Shown here: piece after piece, positions 31,915 through 43,900 of the stretch
Layout of the letters: every line of letters starts with the position of its first letter
Position numbering within the stretch: the stretch's first letter is position 1
From: Owenia fusiformis
Taxonomy: Eukaryota > Annelida > Polychaeta > Sabellida > Oweniidae
Assembly (NCBI GenBank): GCA_903813345.2
Contig: CAIIXF020000007.1
Location: forward strand, 28,817,564 to 28,881,563
DNA length: 64,000 nucleotides
Direction: 5' to 3'
Position numbers and translations under genes: made by a program
The notes under the pieces: generated by a model
Seen by the model: the letters and a program-made list of their open reading frames with translations, nothing else
What the model was told of the DNA's origin: nothing
Database searches by the model: none

Positions 31915-34900
31915 CTGGAAACAAAGGCACCATACACATGATAGATTAGTATATTCAATAATAAATCTTTTGATGCCAGTGATATATTTAAGTAACATAT
32001 TGTATTACCAACTATGACAACTAAGCATTTGCAATAATACTCTCCTGGGAATAATCTCCAATAAATGTTATCATTATTTTCAATTCATTTTAATCGAAAA
32101 CTTATTTCACTTTGTATGTTCTGGAAATATATACATTTTATACTTCACGTTTATATGATATATGAATTTACTAAATAAACTGTACTATGATATGCCCAAT
32201 AATAGATACGCCAATAATTCATTCACCAACCTGACTTGTGCCAATGAATCATCTGCAGCCTTGCTGGCGAATCCTGATGGAGGATTCTTCCGGTAGAGAT
32301 TCTCGAGCTGTTCTTGCTCATATTGTGTATGAATAAGCGATGTTGTTGATGAGATAATATCTCGAATAAGGAAATTGTCCTGACCAAATCTAAACAAAAA
32401 TTGAACAATCAAAGCAATTAAAGTCAAAGGAACGATATTTTGGTTTCCAAGATGTTGTTATTTTTAGTGTCTTAATGTGATTATGAAGCATATAACGCAT
32501 TTGCAAGAAAATGGATGAGTATTTGAATTAATGAGATTGCGTTAAACAAATGGCTAAGTTCTCAATGTTTAGTTTTTAAGACAGAAAGAAAAGTTAAATT
32601 GCCAAAGCTAATGAGAAATACCTGTCATTTATGAATTTCCAATTTGTTATCATGAACTGTCGAGAAACAGATCTTCCCAGGGGTGTAGCACCAAAATATT
32701 TAAAGATGAGACGGATATCCTGCATTCGGATCTTGCTATTATCAAAGGTCCAGTTGGCATACCTAAATGTCAAAATAAAGCAGCATAGTCATAATATATA
32801 TATTTAATGACCACTATTAATCTTCTGTGCATACTATCTGGCACTAGGTTTTAACGCATAAGTATAATTATGCTCATTTATGCAACTTTAAACAAAATCA
32901 TATTAAGTCGCTGATCATTGATTAGGATTTGAATAGCTAAAACATTGTATTCTGACCTCCACAGCAACCAGACTTTCTGAGAGTAGGAAAGTGCGTCCAT
33001 CATTGTCTCACGTTCAGATGCCACAATTGTCTCTTGGGACTTCTTCCATAGATGATCCCACTCCAGTTGTCCACCTTCTCGTATACCAACAGAGTATATC
33101 ACTAAGGCATAGTCTGACTGAGGCCTAGCATTTGAAATGGAACACACAAATTGAAGTACAAATTGATAATGCAAGTCTGATTGAGGCCAATAGTACATCT
33201 ATGTGCTATCTCTATATCTCAAAGATTTTGATGCTATACAAGTACAACGCTCTTTTATGCATTTAACACTCTTTCCTCTTAGCCTATCTCATAAATCAAC
33301 TTGAAGATTCTTTAATTATTGAGAAAGTTATTCCAATATCAGTGGGTAGATTTTTTGCGTCACCCTGTACAGGGTGTCCCGAAAGTATGCCCCCCCCCCC
33401 TAGGCAGACATATACCAGTGTCTTCATAGTTTGTGTCATATATCATTTTCAAGCTTTTCCAAAGCTACATTGATTCGCCAAGTATCATGGTTCAACTCTC
33501 AAATGGGAAAAAATACAGGCATTTTAAAATTAAAATTAAGTGTTTGGTCAAAATTAAGTTCAATTTACACCAAATCACTAGTCAATGTGTCCTCCCGGGC
33601 CATCTTAACAGCAGCAATTCTTTTTTGGTCGGATGGATATTGAGTTGGAAAAAGAGAACGGCGAGGGTATAAAATTCCACACCCCTATTTCAAGGGCTTT
33701 TAAGGTCATATCTGAAAATAATTGCTGCTGTTAACATGGCCAAGTGGGGACTCATTAACTAGTAATGTGGTGTAAAATTGAATTTTATTTTGACAAAAAA
33801 CTAACTTTTAAAATGACTGTAACTTTTTCCCATTTGGAAGTTAAACCATGATACTTGGCAAATCAATGTAACTTTGGATAAGCTTTAAAATGATATATGA
33901 CACATACTATGAGGACATTGGAATATGTCTGCCTATGGGGGGGGGCATACTTTCGGGACACCCTGTATGTCTTCACAAGTCTCTACAGCTATATTTCTAT
34001 ATCTTACTTTTGGCCTGTTTCCATCCAGATCTTGAACTGATTCTTGGCGTATTCCACAGCATGTGTAATTTCAATTTCACACGCTTGTTCCAGAAGCAGT
34101 CGCCTTAAGTACCTCTTTGGCAGCTCTCCTTCTTGTAGTACTCCGAGTCTATTGTAATGAGGCTCAACGAGGTCGTGGATGAACTTCTGAAGCAGTCCGT
34201 AAGAGCTGCTTGTGTCAAGCATCCCTTTAAGGAAGCTGATTTCGTCAAAGAAAGCCTTCCATGGAACATATTCCTCTTCTACCTTAAGATAAGTTGCCAG
34301 TTCCAGTGGAACGCTGTAGTCCAATTTGCTGGCCCTGAAATAGTTAATATTTTGCAGAGGAACATACTAGTTTCGGAGAACAGAACAGTGAAATCTTAAC
34401 ACCTCTGCCTACAATTTACAGCCAGATTTATTTGTGTCTTTATTTCTTACCTTGCCAGATTAAAAGCATCACTAATAAGGCCAGCTCGGTTTGCAGTTGA
34501 GAAAACCTGTAATGTAAAATCAACGTTTTACAAATTTTGTTCCATTGGCTTTCATATCTAGAAAAAAGTATAAATTCAAATTCATGGACAAACAACTCAA
34601 AGATTACTATTTACTTTATAAATATTGGAAATTACTTGTGCAAACATCAAGAGAGATAAAGCACCTGCGCTATTTTCCTGATACAGCATGAGGCAGTTCA
34701 CCATTAGAAATATCATTTTAGACCTGCATTATTAAGGTGAAACGCATGGTAGTTTAGCTATTTGATTAATTAAAAGTTGTATAAAGATGAAAGTGTTTTA
34801 ACTCCTTTTGAATTACAACTGCGGTTACAAGGACCCTACTTTCAGCACTATGAACGTTTCCTAAGCCCTTGATATTACAATCTTTGAGCTACATGTCTCA

Positions 34901-37900
34901 TTGTCATATTTGAATTTCTTCACTTATTGGAGGGGTTGTGGGTTCGATCCCTACTAGGGTGAACTAACATTTTCACATCATCCCTTAGTTACGAATTTCT
35001 TCGCTTGTTGGATTCAATTATTACAAGTACAGGGTGTTCAAAAAAAACGCAACCCAAAGAAATCGCTATATCTTGGGAAATTCTTATCCAATTGTGTTCA
35101 TATTTTCAGGAAAGAAAGAAGAGAATGTGTATGTATAGCTCCTGTTGTTAGTTAGTTGTAAAACATGATGTCTTGTACACCTGCTAAAAAGGCAGTCGTA
35201 CAAGGAAAATACGAAAAACGCGAATGGAAAATCACTATATCTTGGAAAATACTGATTCAATTATATTCATAATTTCAGGAAAAGAAAGAAGATATTGTGC
35301 ATGTATAGCTCCTGTTGTTAGTAAGTTGTAAAACATGATGCATTGGACACCTGCTCAAAAGACAGTTGTTCTAGAGAAATACGAAAAACGCAGTCAGAGG
35401 TGACTGCCACAGCAATAAAACCTAACAACTTTCTAACCATAGGGTTTTGGCACTTCATATTTGGCACAAATTATCCTCATTCAATGTGTGGTGAATTTGT
35501 GGAGTTTCATCAAAATCACTTCAGTGACTTTACAGTCAAGGTCAAAATGCCCTCTGAAGTCTGCTGGAACCAGGGCGTTTGACTGCGATTTGAAAGCATT
35601 TCAACCATAACTGTAAAGTCTCTGAAGTGATTTTAATTTTACTTTACAAATTAACCATACAGGGAATGAAGATGATTTGTGCCAAATTTGAAGAGCCAAA
35701 ACACTATGGCTAGGAAGTTATTTAGTTTTTTTGCGGTTGCAGTCAGCCCTGACTGGGTTTTTCGTATTTTCCTAGTACAACTGTCTTTTGAGCAGGTGTC
35801 CAAAGCATCATGTTTTACAACTAACCAACTACATGAGCTATACATACACAGTCTCTTCTTCCTTTCCTGAAAAAATGAACATAATTGAACTAGTATTTCT
35901 CAAGATATAGCAATTTTTTGGGGTTGCGTTTTTTTTGAACACCCTGTACTTACCAAATGGTCAGTCTTTAGCTGCTTGATAATGAGCTTCCATATGTCCA
36001 AGTCATAGTTGGTTCTGTAGAACCCCATATACTCTGCATTCCCAAGAATCCACTTGCCAGCTGTGTGCTGGATTGTCCCTAAAATCAAAAGATAAAATGT
36101 ACTCACAAGTGACAATTCTTTTTATATATACCTGTATAATTTGATTTTACAACAGTTTCATTATATAATATTACATGCATTTATTGGCAAAACTATAAAG
36201 TGCAACCATTTTGTTTTGTGAGTTGTTTTGAATTGTGAATACCATCAGATCTCATGTAGTTGTCGGGAAGTGTTGGTATTGTTGTTGGATTTCTGTGCAT
36301 TTTGTTTCCAGATTTTCAGAATCATATAGATAAGGTTTTATTAATGCATATACTGACTCAGCTTGCATTATGGTGAAAAAATAATCATAACCACAATGGC
36401 CTAGCCACATTATGGTTTTACCATAGTTGGAATCTAGTGTCATGTATTATCAAGGTCAATATCGATGGGAGACTGATGCAAAATACTAAAATACCCAGTT
36501 AACCATTTCTCCTAAGCTGGCATTGTTTAAAAATATCAGATTGAAAGATCTAAAAAATCTGCATTACCAGTCTTCTCTTCGAGCCAAACTGTCTTTTCTC
36601 TCGTTGGCTCATCTTGTGTTATATAGGTGAAGGGTATCAACCACTGGTACCTAAAACATAGATCGAATTCAGGTTCCATGCATTGTTTATGCCCGTGAAT
36701 CAGAAAGTCCTCGTTTAGAAGATGACTTGTTATGTTAATTACCCTTTGCATTCATTCGACTTCACTTCTTGAAAGAGAGCTTCTTCAGTTGTAGTTTATA
36801 GTAGTCTTCAGTCGTAGTTTATAACTAGACTTTGCTCGCATGGTATATGTTAATGTTTACTATATGTCTGGTTATGCCACTTTTTCCTATATGACCGGTT
36901 ATTCTATTGTGTGTATGTATGTACGTATATGTATGTATTTCATACTTGAGTGGGTTTGGGGTAGATATCACCCGGGAATATATATCATATCTGAGGAGCG
37001 GGCAGGATATATTGTATATGTCCCGCTCTAGGCCAAATGCGGGCAGATATAATATATCCATCCCGCTCCCGGGAATTTTTTCAAAAGTTTAAAAAAGTTT
37101 TAAAATTTTAAAATTTAAATTTCAGAAGTTTAAAATTTTTCAAAAAGTTTAAATGTTACAATTCTATTGTATTGAACTGAAGGAATATTATGAAAATGTT
37201 AAATATAAATTGTGCTTTTACAGTATAGGCCTATCTTGTCATTTGAAAAAGGTGGTAACGGTTATATCTACCCCAAACCCACTCAAGTATGAGATACACC
37301 AGTTATGTACGGTCGGTTTTGGATACAGTGTTTATCCCGCGGGAAATATGTGTATCTCCCTCGGTCCCGCATCCAAAACCTCCCAGTACATAACCCTTAT
37401 ATATTTATTGCCCTTTATATAAAGGAGATACATGTATACAAATTATTGAATTATTGCTTGTTAAATGTCCGATCGTGCCCTTTACTAGAAGTCTTGTTTG
37501 GGGCCATACTTACCCATATTTACTAGATGACTTGTCGTAGTTCTGATCTCCTGGATTCAAAAGCATTCGGTCTTGTGTTATAGTATAGATGTCACCCTCT
37601 TTGTGGACGGTCACCACTGGAAACCCCATCTGGCGAGTCCAAGTGTCCATTATCTTGCCAACGTCATATCTGTCATCTACAACCTACATACGTCATCTCA
37701 TATAAATATCATAAACATGAATTAATTTACAAAGTTGTTGATTTTCTTTCTCAGAGATATTTATTTTTATTTTTGACGTTTCGTAGGATGTCCATCCTAC
37801 TTCTTTCTTGAGAAAGAAAATCAACAACTTTGTACATTACTACCAGAGAGATGAACATTCATAGATGAATTAATTTGTAAAGGGAACGGGATAGTTATAC

Positions 37901-40900
37901 ACTTTTGAGAAAGAATGTTGAGATAATGCAGCGCTGTATATTTTTCTTTTTATAGAAAGTTGTCAATATTTCCTGAAGTAGATTTGATTGGGTATTATGC
38001 ATAACAAAACTGTTCATAAACACTTGCATGAAAGAAATGATTGCCCCTTGAGGTTATTTAATACCTGATGTATTCTGTGCGGAGACCTGTACATTAAAAC
38101 CAAGACAAGTACATTAATTCACAAAATGTTAATTGGGATTTGAACTATTGAACGTAATTTACCCTGGTAAAGGTGGCCCAAAGATCCTGCATCTCCGCAT
38201 TTTTAAATTTGTACACCTTGATATACTCTTGTAGACCGCGTCTAAAGTCATCCCAGCCTAGAAAACCTCGTAACATCCTCAAAACAGACATTCCCTGGAA
38301 GAATTTATCAGCGGTTATGAAATAAGTATAGCATACCAGGTAAATTATCGATCCTCTACATTTCTACCTTGATATATGTGTTATTCTAGCATTATGGTTT
38401 GGAGCAGTTATTGTGTTGACATAAGACTCGCATTCGATCCCCGGGTTTTCCCATTAACTTATCATCGTTCTCTGAATGCTAGACTCGACTGTTTCAGTTA
38501 CCTTATCGTATGATATTGAATCGAATGACTGTGCAATCTCCTCAGGTGCGTGTATTGGGGTTGAAATAGGATGGGAGGTAAGGAGAGAATCCTTGGTCAT
38601 CACAGGAAACAAATCAGTCACAATCTGCATGTCGAACTGAAATAAATATTGATCGTTGATAGCGCCATATTATTATATAGCATGTTTATTTATGGTGTAT
38701 ATTTATGTCATAGTTGTAGAAATACCTAGCCTATTTTAGGCTTATGGGGCACATTGTATGTAACGAACAAGAACAACAATTAGTATGATTTGACTTCTTT
38801 AGCTCATGTAGTGTATGTCAAATATTGGTACCACTCTCTTAAGCTTAGCCGATGTGAGATCCCTTTTAAGGTCTAGTAATGCTGTCTTATTGTGAATTTA
38901 AAACTTGATATTTCACGCAAAAATGTAGTTGCCTCATATTATGTATCGGAAGTTTTGTATTTTTTACGTACCACATTCCAGCTCTTGTAAATATCGTCCA
39001 TGGCAAAGTACATGAGAGTGCTCGCAAACCCCTCGTTCAGCCATAGGTCGTCCCACCATTTCATCGTGACCATATTACCAAACCACTGGAATCAAAACCT
39101 TTCTGTAAAAGCCTGTTACCTTGATGACAAATGGACATTTATTTTTCCTGTTTAGCCACCGACCATAACATTACATTACACCTTATTTACCACATTTATT
39201 TTACCTTGTTGAGTTGAAACTCAGGAGAAACGCTTGTCAAGTATAGGCCTATTGTGATTTTTTTAAATCATATTTTCTGATTAGAACTTTACTTTTTCTA
39301 AAGAATAAGCATGATATGCATCTTTTTCTTTTATTTTCATTCGTGCCTCCTTTGCTTCAAGACCCTGGACCCCCCATCTACTTTACAATAGTGTTGTGTT
39401 GGACAAGAAGATTAGGGGGTCTACAGTCTTGAAGCACTAGTGCCTCCTCGTTTCAATTAAACAATTGAGAAATACGGAGGATTTAAATGGCTAGTAAAGA
39501 ACATGAACGAACCGAATGTGACACTTCATGGGCCATAACCATGGACACCCAATATTTAGTTAAAATTGAAGAGACGTCGTCGTCAAGGAGAAGCGCTGTC
39601 TCTCGGTACAACACAAGGCCCCAGTTCTCCATCGCACCGGCACTAAAGTCAGGGATGGCAACATGATCTGTTTAGAAAATAAAAGGGTTGCTTTACACGT
39701 ACAGATTGAACATTCAGAATTTCATTCAGAACTTGGTCATGACAACACTGATTTTTATGTGACCACCACAAGTGGTGGCATATTGTTTAAGTCCCCCAAC
39801 TTTTTTTGCGGGCGGTGTTTGGGGGTTAGTGTTCGGCGGTTGGTGTTCGGCGTCTGTAAAAAATGGCAGGTGATGACATTTTTGTATGTTAATATCTTGT
39901 TAAAGTGTGTCAAAGGTTTAACATATACTTGGTAAGACTCTTTGAAAACAGCACGGAACCTCAGTGAATCATGAATAAATGCAATAACATACCTGATTTT
40001 GGAACAACCTCTTCAATATCAAAGTAATCTCCGAAGTAATCGTAAGACTTGACAGCAAAATCTAACGCATATTCCGTCTGTTTGTAAGACTTTTTGTTAG
40101 CCCAAATACGAACCTAAAAAGGTCAAATAAATTCTTTTCTTATTTTGGTTCCAGAAAATTATGACGATAAAACGTACAAGCACTTTGTTTAGGGAATTTG
40201 TCAAAATGTCAAATCCGTTATTTATAAAAGATTAATGTAATTTCCATAATTATTATGAAGCAATGGTGGATCAGCGAAGTTACGAGGAAGAAGAAGCTTT
40301 TTGGAATAATAGTTAATGTATTTGCTCATAAACGTCACCATGAATTGTTGGCTCCAGCTGCGTCAGGGACATTTTTGTTTTGTATGTGCATCATCATTGT
40401 TGCTGTCACAATTGAAGGAACACTCTATGGGCATAAAACGCAATGCATGATATTTTGAACATAGTCGAATAATTTGATCAAGTCATCTTACCTTGAGGCC
40501 ATTGGCAGAGATGCGCTGTCTTGATGTAAAATCTGAGATTACAAAAGCCAGCAGATATGTTGACATAACGGGGCTTTGTAGAAAGTTAGCTCTAAGCCAC
40601 CCACCTCCTAATCTCTGGATATTGTGTGTGGGCATGTTGGACAGCGCCGTGTATTCTACAAGGGATAAAAACTCAATGTTTTATCTAATGACCTTGATTT
40701 TACATCGTGACCCCTGTGCGTGTTCTTGATCCTGGGGTACCAGAGGGAACTATTTGTTGATGACACTGACACGCCTGTTAGGGGCTGAAGCTACTTTTAG
40801 ATCGGGTAAATTACAGTCCAGATTGTTAAATTTTGTTTCTTTGTGCGTTATCTCAGTTTGGATGTTGTGGTTCGATGTTCCTAATGACCGGTTGTGATAT

Positions 40901-43900
40901 TAGATGTTTCTTCTAGTTTTTACGCGTTAAATGCAATTCTCTATTGTAGTTACATACCGACGGGTCAATTTCGACACAAAAGTATGACGTTAGAACGTCC
41001 ATTGACGTGATTGAAACGTTTATAATTACTGGCTTCAAAAGCTTGAATGGGATTCTCTGAAATTCATGCTATTTTAACATACATCATTCAGATAGGCCCA
41101 ATGCACACTGGAAGTTGATATAACCTGATAACCTGATAGATCGGCTTGTTCATGTTGCTACCGTGACTGGTAATACACTATGATCGTTCAAAAGGTTTTA
41201 TTCTTATCCGTATATGTCTTGAAAGGAGTGGTATCGATATGAAGAACTTTTTAAACACACGTTTCTTTTAAACCAGTCATAACAAAAATCTAAAAAATTA
41301 ACACATCGTCAATTTAATGGTCATCTTTTGAATGGTAACAATATAATTTGGGATAATAAATATATACTTTCATCAAAATTGTTTTAGAAAACACATAAAA
41401 CATTTGTTTTGCTCTTGGTATCATGTTGCCAGAGTGAAATGAAACATCTTTCCGAACCTCATTGGAACAAAACGACATAAACACAACATGTTTAGGTCTC
41501 TCAATATTGTAACTGTTCAAAGGAAATTCTGGTTGATTTTAAAAAAGTATTTTGTTAATGACATAAAAGGTTTATCTTGATTTTTATCTATTTTGGGGGG
41601 ATTTTGTTTTAATTTTTTGAATACTTTTTTAAAATCAACCAGAAATTCCAATGTGTAACTATAATATTGAGAGGTCTAAAAACATGTTGTATATTATGCT
41701 ATTTTGTTCCAACAAGGTTCGGAAAGACATTTTATTCCATTCTCAAGAATTGGTAGAAATGAGCAAAAACAATTGCACTAAAAAAAATAACAAAAACAGT
41801 TATATAAAATACAGGGTGTTCCGAAAGTAATAGGACTGGTGCTGGCATTTTGTTAAATATGCACCAATCATCTTTTACATCAAAATCAAATCAAAATTTT
41901 ACATAATGTACACTCATGTATCGTTATTAAAACTGCAAAGTTTCGACAAAAAATATGAAACACAGGTAGAGTTAAGGTTGCTATGGTAACATGACATCGT
42001 AATACCCGGGGCAACATTCCACGCAGAAAGTTACATTAAGACAGAAAGAGACATTAAGCATTTTGTACATCACATATCAAAGTTGAAATGCAACAACTGG
42101 TGGGAATTACATTTGTTTTACATAATTTGATATTCCTATGTATCCCCTACTTTGAAAAATAGGCTCCTCTTTGGTCAGTAGAAGAGTAGCACTCTGCATC
42201 CATGACTCGACATGAGTCAACCCATTTGAGGACATGTCACGCATGACATGGTCCATTGAATAACTTGGAGAAGGTCATTCACATCTTTAAAGATCTTACA
42301 GCACTGTTAAGCATTCCATTCTCCATGTAAGTAAAAATTGGATGTTGCATGATCAGAAGAGTATGGAGCATGGTTTTAGAACTCAAGACCTAGATCCTCT
42401 ATAGCTGCGTGGTCTTTAATGGTGACCTGCGGGAAGGCGCGTTATCAAGGTGGATGACTGGCTTTAAATTGGGTATTTTCAAAAACTCAACCATGAATTG
42501 TTCAGACCGTAATTCATGGTGATATTCCAGGAAATTGAATAAATATTATTATTATTATTATTATTATTATGAAATTATACTTATATCTGAGTTGTATTGC
42601 AACACCTTTACAACAAAGCAACTAATAAAATAAACAAGAAATGTTGTATTATAATAGGTGAATTAGATACTTTCTTCAGTAATACAAATATGTAAGATAT
42701 CACATTTTCAGGAAAAGGTTGCCCCGGGTATTGTGATGTCATGTTACTATAGTAACCACAACTCCACCCGCATTTTATCATTTTTTCTGAAATTTTTACT
42801 ATTTTAGTTGCAATACTTCAAAGTACAATTTGTAAAAATTTGAAGACACTCAGTGCAAAATTGACAAAATGCCAGCACCAGTCCTGTTACTTTTGGAACA
42901 CCCTGTATTTCTAAATAATTTTCGCATTAAATTGTTGTCAATCAGTCAACAATACATAAAATACCGTGTTTTTACAGAATATGTCCAATGATTGGTTTAA
43001 AAGAAAAGCATTCTTGAATTCAGTTCTCCATATCGATACCTATCCTTTGGCCTGGTTGTGTATTCATCTATTTTAAAAGTTTTGAATGCAAGGTGCATTA
43101 TGTACTGTACACTGTATCTAAGAGCCTTAGAGTTTTACTTAGAATTTCCCAAATTATTTGTATTTCTATGAGATATGCTGGGTGTTTCTTGCTCGATATG
43201 TCTGGATGTTAGATATAAACAGGTAGAACTTTTTGAGCGCCCTATGTAGATGAGACCGTATTGACAGGTGAAATGATGACGGACAAAATCAGGTTAATAT
43301 CTGCACACTAAATGATCAAAGCAACTAAACTTGGTTTTCAGATTAACCCAGTCAAACCTGCACGAATGCCAAGTCGTATAAAATAAAACAGTTTGCCTTT
43401 CAGTTAACGAAACTCATTAAAGCATCGTGCTGAGTTTCCAAAACGATTGCGTACAAAATTAGAAAACAGCTATCCCGCAATTCAAGGTAGATAACACTGA
43501 CTGCTTTGTTGAAAAAATGTAGATAGGCCTACATAGAAAATAAAACATCAATTCATCAAGCTCGTAAAGAAGAGCTTGCCAAATGTCTATCCCAGTCTTT
43601 AATAATGACACAATAAATTGAGACCTGGGTCAAAATGTATTTTAAAAAATCGCCAGTTATGATTTAAATAATTCGCATAGTATATTATTAAGGACTGCAT
43701 TCCGAACACTTCCATTCCTTAATAAGATATGATTCTTAAAATCATGTCGATGTTTTAAAGAAGCTGCTGAAGTATGTAGGAATTGTTTAAGACATTGGCA
43801 ATGAACTCACAATATTTTCACTTGGCACCTTTTGAGGTGGATCCCGGCTATGGCATTAATGGTTGAGAAATAGGGATCGAAACCAGCCATAGTTTTCTCC

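Larger units (their letters stand above)
41222..43048. mobile_element. Inverted-repeat element (family D copy 1) hosting a nested mariner
   Basis: The ends are AAAGGAGTGGTATCGATATG and the complement of AAAGGATAGGTATCGATATG. The second copy at 45981-46686 is inverted relative to it and lacks the nested insertion. Inner inverted blocks include AAACACAACATGTTTAGGTC and GGTTCGGAAAGA. It lies in intron 2 of the aminopeptidase gene. Confidence 0.8.

Noticed and set aside
37729-37833. Active hammerhead ribozyme
   Set aside because: The stem and GAAAC are present, but the CUGANGA core is not found in the expected place.
38380-38460. tRNA-like sequence with CATTCGATCCCCGG
   Set aside because: It has only a B-box-like word and no A box or second copy with shared body, so it was not listed as a SINE.
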